A stretch of 64,000 nucleotides of DNA from contig JASDFA010000007.1 in assembly GCA_035772735.1 (NCBI GenBank), positions 148,055,001 through 148,119,000 of the forward strand, given 5' to 3'. Shown here in pieces: positions 35,675 to 47,178 of this stretch. A model generated the notes under the pieces. That model ran no database searches, was not told where the DNA came from, and saw only the letters and a program-made list of their open reading frames with translations. The translations under genes and the position numbers were made by a program. Origin of the DNA: Datura wrightii. Its lineage: Eukaryota > Streptophyta > Magnoliopsida > Solanales > Solanaceae. Position 1 is the stretch's first letter. Each line of letters begins with the position of its first letter.

Positions 35675-38346
35675 CTAGTCTAAATGTACGCGTCTTGCGC
35701 CTGTTCCTCATATTAAAAAAAATAAATTTATAAAAATGACATAAATAATACTTATAAAAAAATTATACAATAATATGACAAATTTAGAAAGAAAATTATG
35801 AACTTCAAATTGATAAATAATTATGTTTAAGAGTTTGATCCAATCTAGTCGTTCTTTCTTCAGTTTGTTCTAATATTTATTTCAATACAAAAAACATCAT
35901 AGAAATAGCGTTTAATTGAAAGGTGGAAAAATCGGTTGTTTTTACATGAGTACTTAAATGCATGCATTATATGTATATATAAATATAAAAAAATTTCTAT
36001 ATATTTTAAATAAGAAAGAATTTAATACATAAAATTTAGTTAATTTTAAAATTCTAAATATTAAAGAAAAATTATATGAATATTTTATCAAGTATGAACA
36101 CTATTTTTGAAAAGGTAAAAAGATGAATGATAATTTGCTACGAAACTTCGTACTTTATATATTTAATAATAACTTAATTTAAAATTTTTTATTTTACCTT
36201 TTATAAGATAAGATGATTTCAGCTTTTTTTTTTAAATCTTTCTCTTAATCTATGTGTTTAATCAAACACTTCACATAAATAGTGTAGATTTAACTCAAAA
36301 GAGTGAATAACAAGAGTGCTTGATTAATTGAAACAACTTAAAATATATTATATTTTTCTTTTATCTTTTTCGATTATACAAATTTTTAAAAGAAGAAGAA
36401 GAAGGAGGAATTCAAGTATTAATACATAATAAAATTATACTTTTTAATTTATTTTTTGCATATTGAAATATTGTGATGAATAATTAGTTAGTTTAATAAA
36501 TAATGGGTTGATATATAAACTAAAAGAATTGTAATTGATTTTAAAGTTTTAAATGTTAGAATTTTTAATATAGTTCAAATAAGGAAAGATTTAAGAAGTA
36601 AAAATTTTAATCAATTTTAAAATACTAAATATTAGGATGTTTTACCTTTTACAAATTAATAAAAAACTATAATAATTAAATAGAAACTAATTGGAAAAAA
36701 AAGTAAATAACAATTTTATTCATTGTCTAATGCTTTAATAAAGGGCAAGAAGTTCAATCAACATTTTTAAGGATCTTCATGCTTATATCTACAAAGAATA
36801 TCTTATTACGTAAATATGAGTAATATATTATGCATATATTGAATGTTACATTAATTTGTGATATTTAAAGAAATTACCAAAGATTGTTCCATCAAAAGAT
36901 TGTATTGCATCTTTCAAATGAAAAAATAAAATTGTTTGAAAAAGTAACAATAGAAAAGTGACTGATGCATTTTTGAACTATAATGTTATCATTGAATCTA
37001 ATCAATCTTCTCGTTTACATATTAAAAATTAGGATTAACACAATTAATGCATCTGTTTATGATGTAACAGATCATGTCTTTTTATATATATTTTTTCTAC
37101 TTTTCAATATAATTATTGAAAAATATAACATGAATTTTTATGCACTGCAAAAAATAAATTTTAATGGCCACAGACATATTTATAAAAATATAAAATATAA
37201 TAGAAGTATATAAAAACTCAAGACATATATAAAAAAATATAAAATATCATACGAAAAAGAATTATATTCTTTTCGTCAACTAATGTTATAGTCATTCGTG
37301 TGCCTTCCTTTGTTCCCTCTTTATGTTGTTTTGCTAATTCATTTTCAATTACTAAGACTTTTATTATTCAATAAGAATTATATCGCCTTAAGTTGTTAAT
37401 TGGCACAACTTTATTCATAAAATCTTTTCAGATTTCATTGCGAGATTATCTAAAATATATTGTGCACAAGAGTTATAATTATAATAATTTATAATTTTAT
37501 TTTTAAAATAAATTATTTTATGAGATGAAGAAATTAGTTTACCTAAAGAAATGAAACTTGTGAATGTATGAGTAGATGAAGAATGTCAGTTACAACTTAC
37601 AAATAACACAAAATTTAAATCACATAATATCAATATAAGACTCAACTAAAGAAGATAATATGGTATCAATATTAGACTCAACTAAAGGAGACAATCTAAG
37701 TTAAATTATTTTTACATAACAACTTGAGCTGACATAGAATCCACAACATTAAAAAAAATTCATAACATGAAAAGAAGAAGAAGATAGATTAACACGAAAA
37801 CATACCAGATTGGAGATTGAATCAAAGGTACTTGCTTAGAAAAGTTAATGAATTAAATTATGCAATTATAATTCTTTTTATAAAAGTGGAAGGATTTATA
37901 AATAAAAAAATTAAAAATATAAAACTATTAGGAAATTAAGATTAAAAAAGAAAAAAAATATAAAAAGAAAAATAAAATAAAATTTTTTTGCATACAAACG
38001 GAAACAAAACTATCGAAAAGCAAGAAAAATAAATAAATAAATAAAATGGAACTCGTACCATAAAAAAGGAAAAAGAAAAATTTTCAAATCAACAAAAAAT
38101 AAACTTTCGTGAAAGGAAAAGAAAATTTGATATAAAATTTTATTTATTTTTTAGGTTTCATCATAAATAAAGTTTATGTCATAAATATAAAATTTTATAT
38201 ACAAAATAAGGTGATGAAATTAATTTTAAATAATAATTATGTAAAAATAGTAAATGACTATTTTATCTACTGCGATATTTTTTAACGAAGGGTAAAAAGT
38301 TCAATCAATATTTTTAAGGGCTTTCACACTTTTAATATAATATAGA
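35675..38346 (-). mobile_element. Non-autonomous Helitron (candidate)
   Basis: On the minus strand the element begins TCTATATTATATTAAAAGTG directly after A, and ends ...ACGCGTACATTTAGACTAG directly before T. These are the TC...CTRR ends and A/T insertion site of Helitrons. A short GC-rich imperfect hairpin (GGCGCAAGACGCG) precedes the 3' end. There is no target duplication and no Rep/helicase gene. A second 5'-end-like block lies at about 36730-36795, so two Helitrons may be nested or in tandem. The interior is very AT-rich. Confidence 0.6.
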
Positions 38347-38554
38347 TAATACATGTCACCACCATTATATTTTGGATCAGATTTCCAAATACTTTTTTAA
38401 TGAAAAGAGTAATGCATGATAGAGTAAAAAATTATCTTAATTAGGAAAAAAAACATATCATTACTACCTAATTTCATTTTCAAGAAGCTCAAAATGAAAT
38501 ACTATACCAAGAACACGATACTGACCTCTTAACTTTCTATAATAAACAACTAAT
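38347..38554. other. Short spacer between Helitron and inverted-duplication arm
   Basis: AT-rich, no gene seen. Confidence 0.4.
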
Positions 38555-39241
38555 ATCTTATCATAGTCATTACCTTTTTTTCTTCCATAAATAAAATACC
38601 TTTCTTTGTTAAGATATAGTTAAGAAAGAAATGAGTTGTTTAAAATTGATAGACGAACAACAAATGATAAAAATCTTTTTAAGAAAAATCAAGAGAATTT
38701 AAATTATATATATTCCGAATATCAAATAGTTATGAATAAATAAAATGATTGCACATCCCAAATACAACAAAGTCTAAGATGTTATCCTAATTAGGAACTC
38801 AGTCTCAATTCTCCTCTAAGAAAAAGTTTATTTATTACTCTCAAAGATAAAAAGGAAACAAAATAAAGTCAAAGCTATAAATTGTGTTGTTGAACGCCAA
38901 AAATAAAGACAACTTCTTTACTTCACTTTGTTTGGTTTGACAAAGATTTGAAATGTATTGTAATTTTTCAGTCCAATTTTATTTGTCATGTTTTACTTTA
39001 TAATAATTAATTTGATTAATCGTTAAAGTTAAATTGAATTAAATTAATCTAATACTACCTTAAAAGTATTGCGCCAAAATCTATGTAATTTGACTCTCAA
39101 TAAATGAAATATGACAAGTAAAAACGAACGAAGAGAATAACATATATCCCATATTTAATTAAAGAACAAAAGCAAAGCAGTTGAACAAACATAATATTTT
39201 CCCTCTCCTTTCATACATAATTTCAATTCCCCCACACCCCT

Positions 39242-39424
39242 TTGAATGAACCCTTTCAACTCCCAACAATTTCACATTACCCACTCCACCTACAACTACT
39301 TCAATTCAATTTAAACAAACACACACACACCCTTCCTAATCCCCTTACACAAAACCCTACAAATACCCTCCAAAATCACAACATTTTTTTTCAAGAATTA
39401 CAAAAAACAAACAAACATCCTTAA
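39242..39424 (+). other. Upstream open reading frame in the LysM leader
   Basis: A 60-codon frame ending at 39424, 9 bases before the LysM ATG at 39434. The same frame in the left arm (21674-21856, minus) differs by one residue (Lys/Gln). It is low-complexity (Leu, Thr, Asn, Pro). If it is within the transcript it would be expected to reduce translation of the main frame. Because the arms are nearly identical anyway, its conservation is not evidence of selection. Confidence 0.4.
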
Positions 39425-39433
39425 TATATAATA

Positions 39434-39757
39434 ATGTCTAGTGTTGATTCATCGACAGTATTAGCCGAGACGATTTCGTGGTATTGTGCATTGTTCTTGG
39501 CAATTATGTTGGTGTTGAGCTGCTGTGAGTCCAGTACTCATGAGAGTGATCATGGATTCATAGTACAAATGCAAAAGATCAATTATAAGAAGATGGCATG
39601 TGATGAGATATATGTGGTGAAAGAAGGGGAAACATTGCATACAATAAGTGAGAAATGTGGAGACCCTTTTATTGTTGAACAGAATCCACATATTCATGAT
39701 CCTGATGATGTTTTCCCTGGCTTAGTTATTAAGATTACTCCTTTCAACATTCTCTAA
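39434..39757 (+). CDS. Small LysM domain protein
   Basis: An intronless 107-residue protein. Residues 16-31 form a hydrophobic segment (WYCALFLAIMLVLSCC), a possible membrane anchor or signal. Residues 57-103 form a single LysM domain: the YVVKEGETLHTISEKCG start, the central NPHIHDPDDVFPG and the VIKITP end are typical. Small single-LysM proteins of 100-130 residues occur widely in plants, and their role is mostly unknown. LysM domains in general bind N-acetylglucosamine-containing glycans such as chitin or peptidoglycan. Two cysteines (56 and 75) could pair. The gene lies head-to-head, 18 kb apart, with its truncated copy at 21446-21664. Confidence 0.82.
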   Translation: MSSVDSSTVLAETISWYCALFLAIMLVLSCCESSTHESDHGFIVQMQKINYKKMACDEIYVVKEGETLHTISEKCGDPFIVEQNPHIHDPDDVFPGLVIKITPFNIL

Positions 39758-40689
39758 ACAAAAAGCTTGTCATTAATTAATATACAGATATTATATATCT
39801 ATCCATATTTTTTGGATGAGCAGTTATTTATGTCGATCCTCCTCTCTAAAAAAAAAAAAAAAGCTTGTAATAATTTGGTTATCTTGATTCTTGAAGTTTA
39901 CTTTATATGTGCATGAGCTCTCTTTGTAATTTCATTTCCTTTTTGTTGATTTTACAAGAAATTTTACTAGGCTTTGTGGCATGAACTTTATGGACAGCTT
40001 TTTTTTTTTTTTTTTTTTGCTTCTTTTTCTAATAAAAGTTCTTTTAATCTGTTGTTATTAGTGCATGTCCTTGATTAGTGAAAGAAATTATATATTCTCT
40101 CCATCTCGTTTTATATGGCTAAATTTCTTTTGTTAGTTCGTTCCATGAAAAATGAAAGTTTTTTGAATATACAAATGATTTTAACATAAACTTTTCATTT
40201 TATGAAATATTTATAACAAATCGTACAAATATTATGACATGTTTGTGTTCACAAGTTTCAAGATCTTTATTTCATGTATTTAAACTTTATCACATAAATT
40301 AAAATAGAAAAAAATATCTTACGAGTGCTCTTCTTTTCATTATTTATAGCTTCTTCTTTTTTTGGAGGAAAGTATATTATATATGTATATATAACGAAGG
40401 TATAAAGTTACAATAATGCAAGCCATGTACATTTGCACGCATAATATGCTCATGTACAAAAGTTTATGGTTGTCAATATGACTACTTTTCCCTTCACTTA
40501 ATATATATATATTGATCAAATTATTATGGCTAGACGGGTGAATATTTTCTTAGAAAAAGCTGGCTAAAAATGTTAAGATTCATAAGGAAAAATTACATAA
40601 TTATCCCACAAGAACAAATTATTTACAGCTTATTATCCCTTTACTTTATACTCCTCTAATTAATTACAGAAAATACACCATCTCGCAAT

Positions 40690-41054
40690 CTTTCATGATA
40701 CCATCATAGTATATTCATATACTATCATAGTATCACTGATGATGAGCAGTCCTTCAGGAATATATTATACTTGTTCAATTCATCTCTTTCAACTAGGATC
40801 TCATGAAGCGGACCTTGAAAAGTTTTAACATAAGCAGGACAGAGACACAGACTTTTTTAGACGTAGAGAACACAGGGCTCGTCAATCCTTCATGATACCA
40901 TCATAGTATACTCATATACATTTTCATTGATGAATGAGCAGTTTGTCGGGGATACACTCCTTATTCATGCATGATACCATCACAGTATATTTATATATTG
41001 CCATGATATATTTTATGATACCATCACGGTATATTCAGATACTGTCATGATATC
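40690..41054. repeat. Cluster of four palindromic GATACCATCA repeats
   Basis: CATGATACCATCAYRGTATA recurs at about 40694, 40890, 40970 and 41014. The first unit is followed by TACTATCATAGTATCA, making a near-palindrome of about 38 bases. The fourth has the same layout (ATACTGTCATGATATC). Around units 1 and 2 a GATGAGCAGT-type block also repeats, with a period near 197 bases. Could be part of a decayed transposon. No known family recognised. Confidence 0.7.
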
Positions 41055-41668
41055 TTATGCGCGAAAGACTTTCAAACTCATAGTGGAGCAGGAATTACAA
41101 TTATTTTGTGCGGATTGAATATTTCTAAAAGTAGTATAAGAAGGTTCATTTTGATGTAATTAATTTAATTTGATGGTCTATTTGAGTACCTTTCCCGAAA
41201 TTTAATGATAGACATATCTTGTTTTAGTGGAGTACATTTTGGACTTTAGCCTACTCCTACAACTTTAGGCCCAAAAGTTTTAGTTGGTTTAAAGCCCGCA
41301 AGTGCATGGGCAGCAGTAGAAATTGATGAATTTGGATCAATTTAATTCTTATTATTTAGGCCTGCAACACGTCTCATCATGTGCCATTCTGAAGCCTTTT
41401 TCTTCGTCAACATGCAATTGTTTTTGTCAAACGGGTGGCGATGAAATTTGAACCCAACTCACATATCAGAGTTAAAATTTGAAAGATTCAAAAAATGCAT
41501 TGTATTCACATATGTTGAATGATCGCAGATTCCTACTTGCGACAAGCTAAGTGTGCCAAATTTATTCGGAGGCCAATATGGTGGAGGACGTTCTAGCAAG
41601 TTACGGGAAAACCTAGCTAGGATGCGCGTAATTTAATTAGTTTTGTGCACCGATAATATATAGACCAT
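41055..41668. other. Spacer
   Basis: Less AT-rich than its surroundings but with no credible gene. Confidence 0.4.
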
Positions 41669-42100
41669 CATGTCAAAAGTTATAATTGATAAGCAACACG
41701 TAATTTTATTTTTTAACAAAATTCATCAAGCACAAATCATGTTCGATCATGACTTCGACTTCGGTCATTCTAGCCCCCTCGTGGGCCTTGACATAGACAA
41801 GGTGTTGGTGTTGCCCAACAATCCCCACCTCCCCCCTTCCCCCTTCATCACCTGACTCTTGCAACATGTGGCTCTTGAGAATTAAACCTATGACCTAATT
41901 GACTATGATACCACTTGTTAATGTCAATCGCTTACTATCATGCCAAAAGCTATAACTGATAAAAAAAAGGCATAACTTTATTTTATGATTAAGTCTATCC
42001 GCAAACATAATGTTCAATCAAAACTCTGACCCGGACAGCCCCAGCCCTCTCGCGGACCTTGCCATATATAAACAGGATTGATATTACCCAACAATATGAT
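41669..42100. repeat. Diverged direct repeat with a primer-binding-site-like sequence
   Basis: Two diverged copies, about 41669-41830 and 41940-42100, share ATCATGYCAAAAGYTATAAYTGATAA and later CCCTCGTGGGCCTTG / CCCTCTCGCGGACCTTG and the TTGCCCAACAAT/TTACCCAACAAT blocks. Between them the minus strand reads AACAAGTGGTATCATAGTC, close to the initiator-tRNA-Met binding site of copia elements. Possibly the remains of two related LTR ends. The short frame at 41670-41855 is not credible. Confidence 0.4.
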
Positions 42101-42643
42101 AATCTTAAAAAGAATGAAATAACCTGCTATAACTGATTAAACCTAAATTGATTGTGTAAAAGTTCATAATACTATATTGCCAGAATATACATATATAAAA
42201 CTTAAATTCTCCAGAATTGGCTGAAGTTATGAAGGCTGAGAAGATCCTTAATAAATTGTTTGTGGAGCATGTATCCTCAAGCAATATTGTAGTATCACTT
42301 TTAATATTAGAACAAAGGAAACAAATGGCATTGCAACAATATGAAGAATAATGGTGTTAATAAGTGTCACATATAGCTTAGCTAGTGGTATAATTAAGTC
42401 ACCTTTGGTGTTTATTTTGTCTTCTAATTGAATTAATCCCAGATTATGGCAGACAATTTGGCTAATGATCATTTGGCTTTAGGAAATTTATTGTGTTGAG
42501 TCACATAAATATCTCAAAAAATGTAGTATGTACCCAAATTCAAAAATTCTTGATTTGAAATTTTAAATCATGAGATAAAGTTTATATTTTATATTAAAAA
42601 AAGAACCACCATTTTATATATAGCAACCATATTTATATATAAG
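42101..42643. other. AT-rich spacer left of solo LTR 3
   Basis: No gene seen. Its last five bases, ATAAG (42639-42643), are the left target duplication of the LTR. Confidence 0.5.
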
Positions 42644-45192
42644 TGTTATACCCCGTAGAATTCCCAGCACTTAGATGACCTATTCGCACGTTGGTTAAGC
42701 ATATTTGAAAGCCATACGTGATAGGGAAAGGCCCGGGAAAAGATCGAACGAGAAACCCGTCGAACCATCGCGGGAGGAGCCGAGGCAGAGCCCCTCCGCG
42801 ATGGCAGCGTGTCACGGAGGTGAGGCTTCCGCGATGGCTCCGTGATTTGCCCAAGTTCAGGCCCAAGTATATAAAGCCCCCACTTCGGTTTGAAATCATT
42901 TTATACTTAAGAAAAATTCCAGAAAGCGCAGCAAACAGAGGAAAACGAAGGAAAATTAAATATTTCCATCCGATTACGCTGCAAAACGCTGTCCAAACTC
43001 AAATTAATCCTAGGTACCAAGGTATTTAGCAGCAGAGAGCATTTCTACGGATTTAGTTTCGTGAAATACGGCCGACGAATCGGCGAGCCACCGAACTAAG
43101 GTAAGTAGAATTGCTCTAAATTAATGTTTGTGTGTTCCTAGTTGAGAAGTGAATACTTCTCCCTTCTGGACGGCTGAAAAATAGCGAGTTTTCGACCGTC
43201 TTTCGGTAAGCCTAAGTTTAGGCTATAAACTATATCGAAAGTGACGTTGCCTTTTGAAATAAAGCTGTATTTAGTATTGATTGATGTATTTATGAATGCA
43301 GTTGGAAGAAAATAGTTGAAGTATCGGCCAAGCCTCGTCCGACGGACGAATAGTCAAAGATAAGGTATGTAAAGTTAAGTTTCCTCGGGAAGTTAAGTAA
43401 CATTGAGGCAGTATAGTAATTTACAGACCAGTAGAATGTTCAGAAGTCGATTATTGTGTTATTATGAATATTGGTGCAATATGAGAAGTTTTGGGTTGTA
43501 ACGTGTACGATATCTATCCGTATGATATAGATTCGGACGTAAGTGATTAAGATTGCCCAGTATATTCAGTATGTGATGTAATATGCCATGTTAAGATATT
43601 GTTGTGTTCAGCTGAAACCCCGTGAAGTAGTACAGTATCCGTAAAGCATTCCAGACATAGAATAGTAACTAAATAAGGTTTAGAAAGCATGTTAGAAATA
43701 GGAAATCATGTTAATACAGAAACTCAGTAAACAGCATAGCTTTCAGCAGAAATGCCCTCTTTTATAGCCTTTGCTCCAGTACAGTTTGACAGGAGACTAT
43801 ATTCATATTTGTACTTACCTGTCTCAGCATGTATTAGACACTTACAGATTACTATTATTAGCTCAGCATGTGATTCATATAATACCTTACCACTGTTAGC
43901 CTTAGCTTATGAGATACACAGACAACATGACTAGTTGAGACTGTTGTATTGATTGGGGTTGGATTACCTAGCATCCCTGACCGCCCAGGGTTAATAGCTG
44001 TATTGACTCGTCCCCCAGAGGACGAGGATACGTCACTCTACGGAGTAATATGCCGTCCCGCAAGGGGACGAAGATGGGATGCCAATTTCCCCATATTGTG
44101 CCTTGGTCGGCCCTTATACACCCCCGTCGAGCGGGTACGCCCGGGGTATTGATTTTAGAGTCCTTCAGACTCAGGTACAGTTATAGTCAGGGGCTCAGCG
44201 AGCCCAAGTGCATACCCAGGGACCGGCAGGATGCTTACATCCACTGTAGGAGATGGGATGACCGGGGTAGGGGCATAGATTCTGTGTTGATTGTACCTCC
44301 CGGCTTGTGGGGGCCGGGTAAGGTTTGTGTGTGCCATGTTATATTATGTATGTTATGCTATGTTACATTAGACATGAGTAGATTAGTAGTAGAATGACAC
44401 GTCTCCAGATACGACACCTACTCCTCCCAGTATGATTGAGAACAGGTACGACTTACACCTTCAGACAGATAATCTAGTTCTTCCTATTTCAGTTCCGTCA
44501 GTTATGTTATTGATTTCAGATATCTTTTTCAGTCATTGTTTTACATACTCAGTATCAGCGGTACTGACGCCCGGTGGGGCGCTGCATTACTTGCCTGCAG
44601 GTACTCATAGACGAGCAGGCGATTCTACGTGACTCCCTGTCAGCGGTCGAGTATTCAGCTCCAGTCATCCGGACGCTGAATTTCAGAGGTGTAGTTTAGT
44701 TCCTTTTGTTGTACATTATGGGTAGGTCGAGGCCCTGTCCCGATCAATGCTATTGCTATTCCTAGAGGCTTGCAGTCTGTATATATTCCCTGTGGTCAGA
44801 TGAGCCGGTCGTGTGAGGCCGTGCAGTTGTATAGCTGTTAGTATTCTTTCTTTCTGTTATGATGGTCGTGTGGGGCCATAGCTTGGCAGTAGTGGTGACC
44901 ATGCTGGTCACTTAGCTTTTTAGTATGTTATGTTTGAGTTGCAGATAACTAGACAACATGGTGGCCTTGTCGGCCCGCATAGGTTCCCCTGAGTCAGCTG
45001 CTAGTGTAGGTACAGAAGGCTATAGGCCAATGGGCCAGGGGCTGTATTTACAGCCGTTATATAGCCCTTTGTTTCCAGAAATGTGAGTTAGAGCCAGCCA
45101 GACACCAGATGTGCCCAGGCTTAACAGTCCAGCAGGTCAGGTCCTAGTAGGGCACCAGGTGCCAGTCATATTCCCCAAGGCGGGGTGTGACA
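42644..45192 (+). mobile_element. Solo LTR 3, uninterrupted reference copy (2,549 bases)
   Basis: Begins TGTTATACCCCG, ends CGGGGTGTGACA, and is flanked by the 5-base target duplication ATAAG (42639-42643, 45193-45197). It is the only copy of its family here without a nested insertion, so it gives the true LTR length. TATATAAAG at 42868-42876 is a probable promoter. A consensus splice-donor-like CTAAGGTAAG follows at about 43096-43105 and another AAGGTATG near 43362. No protein-coding potential despite several short frames. Long LTRs of this kind are typical of Ty3-gypsy chromovirus families; the family is inferred. Confidence 0.9.
42868..42876 (+). promoter_or_regulatory. TATA box of solo LTR 3
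   Basis: TATATAAAG about 225 bases from the LTR start, conserved in position in LTR 1 and LTR 2. GC-rich CGCGATGG and GTCACGGAGG motifs lie directly upstream. Confidence 0.6.
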
Positions 45193-45197
45193 ATAAG

Positions 45198-46464
45198 CCA
45201 CTTATTTCAAATGTAAACAAAATTTATCCGTAGTATTATTACTCTTACCAACCATCGTCAACCATGTGGGAGCTGGATTATATTAAAGAGTAGAACACTA
45301 CAATTCATGTTCAATTTTATTTTTTATTGAACTAAAGTTCAATTAATAAATATAATATTTTTTAGAACGACTTTGTGATAATATATTATACTTTGTTATA
45401 AATTTTTACTTGTTTAATAAATTATATAAGAATTAAAAAAATTTCAATAATTTTTTCAACTTATAAAATTTTTATATTATAAAAAATATAATTAAAAAAT
45501 TTTAAATTACATATTTAAATAAAATTTAAACTTCATTTGATATAATTTCATAACGCAAAGCAAAATGGGCCTAAAAAATTTCATGCCACACAAATTTCCA
45601 CAGTTGTTAGTGGCCAACATCTTGTGTGTGTGATTTGATGTGATGAATAAACTACTATACTCTGACGTACCAGCTGTTTTCAGCATGTAAAACGTGCAAC
45701 AATCTTTGCATCAATTATTATCATTTCATATTCAACTTTATATAAGACCATTGACACAACTAATTATAATCCCCAATTACACTAAAAAGTGTATCTCTCT
45801 CTATATAAAATCTTTCGTATAAAAAAATATAATTATTTCTTAAAATGTATTAATATTTTTTCTTTCAAACATAATACACATATTTTATATATGCGCAATG
45901 TGTGTATATATATATATATAGATATAAAAATTTTGCTAATAATTTATAAATCAGGAAAAATATCCCATTGTTATAGCGCGAAATATACTTTTGTTGTTAT
46001 CAAAGTATTCAAAAATACCTCTCATTTGAATGAAATCCCCAATTAAGGAGTATTTTAAATGAGATTTAGAATATGACACTTAAGATCGAGTTTGAAGGAC
46101 TTATATTAATTAAAGTGTGTCAGATTGACCAATGCGGTTTCACAAAGCAACACATGATATATTTGTCAAAATTTTAACTTTTTAAAGTTGTAATTTTTTA
46201 ATATTTAGAATTATATTTAGGTAATTTGCCTAAATTTTATTTACAATAATTGTGTATATAAATTACACATCTAGAAATTATAAACAAATTTAAGTATTCC
46301 TATTAAAATTGGAGTATTTCTATGTTGAGACAAAATATAAAAGTGTGCTCTTCTTAATTTCTTAAAATTTTAGATGAGATGCAGACAGATGTCCTATGCT
46401 TCAGCATCATTGCTAATCTGTTACCAATATATATATTATCTATGACAATTAAATATATATCCTT
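45198..46464. other. AT-rich spacer
   Basis: No gene seen. A TA/GATA run occurs near 45907-45925. The short frame at 45789-46046 is AT-driven and not credible. Confidence 0.5.
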
Positions 46465-46469
46465 CCACA

Positions 46470-46887
46470 TGAAAGATTTCTAGCACATATCTAGAAAATT
46501 TTTCACCCACCATTGTTGAATTATTCATTAAACACCTACCCAAGCCACCATTGTTGAATTATTCATTCAACACCTACCCAAGCCACCATTGTTGAATTAT
46601 TCATTCAACACCTACCCAAGCCACCATTGTTGAAGAAGAAAGTTTCCCCTTTCACACCTCCATTCACACCACCTCAACCCTCTATAAAAGGAGGGTTAAT
46701 CTTCATTGTAAATTATCCACCAAAGAGTGAATACATCTCTAAGAGAGTAGTTCCTAGTGAGTGGAGTGAGTTTTGAGAGTTTTTTTGTGAGTTTGAAAAT
46801 CTCTTTGTAAATTCTATTCTTGAGTAATAGAGTTTTATTTTTCTCTCAAATTATTCCTTACAACTCCGTAATGATCCTGTGATAACA
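46470..46887 (+). repeat. 5' LTR of the copia element
   Basis: TGAAAGATTTC...GATAACA. U3 contains three 38-base tandem repeats (46507-46620), each with a hairpin-forming TGTTGAAT...ATTCAACA pair. TATAAAAG is at 46683-46690. Confidence 0.95.
46507..46634 (+). repeat. 38-base tandem hairpin repeats in U3
   Basis: Three full units (46507-46544, 46545-46582, 46583-46620) and a 14-base partial unit. Tandem U3 repeats act as enhancers in tobacco TNT1-type elements; a similar role here is inferred. The same array is at 51264-51391 in the 3' LTR. Confidence 0.85.
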
Positions 46888-46889
46888 AG

Positions 46890-46902
46890 TGGTATCAGAG
46901 CC
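46890..46902 (+). other. Primer-binding site for initiator tRNA-Met
   Basis: TGGTATCAGAGCC, two bases after the 5' LTR, the standard copia primer-binding site. Confidence 0.9.
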
Positions 46903-47178
46903 TCGTCGGAAGTGCTCATCAGAATTGTGTAAGGCTGAAAACTTTTGAGATTTTCAAAAGTGCTCAAAACTTAATTCTGAGTACACCATTGCATTCCTCT
47001 CGTCGACACGAGTTCATACATATTTTCGGAACTAAAATCCGACGTCGTATGAAGTCGTAAGAGCTCCCAAAAGAAATTGAGGAGGAAGACGATTTACAGT
47101 ACTCTACTGCAGTAATTTCTGCAAGATTTTTCAGAAATTACATTTCAGTCCCAAATTCGGTGAATTAATCACTGAAAG

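Larger units (their letters stand above)
38555..40510 (+). repeat. Inverted duplication, right arm
   Basis: Matches the reverse complement of 21340-22535. It contains the intact LysM gene. Segments at about 39560-39808 and 39865-40378 have no counterpart in the left arm. The second includes a Stowaway-like block (about 40095-40315) that may have been inserted here rather than lost there. Confidence 0.85.

Noticed and set aside
46507..46620. CRISPR-like array
   Set aside because: The 38-base units are directly adjacent with no variable spacers and sit in a retrotransposon LTR in a plant genome.
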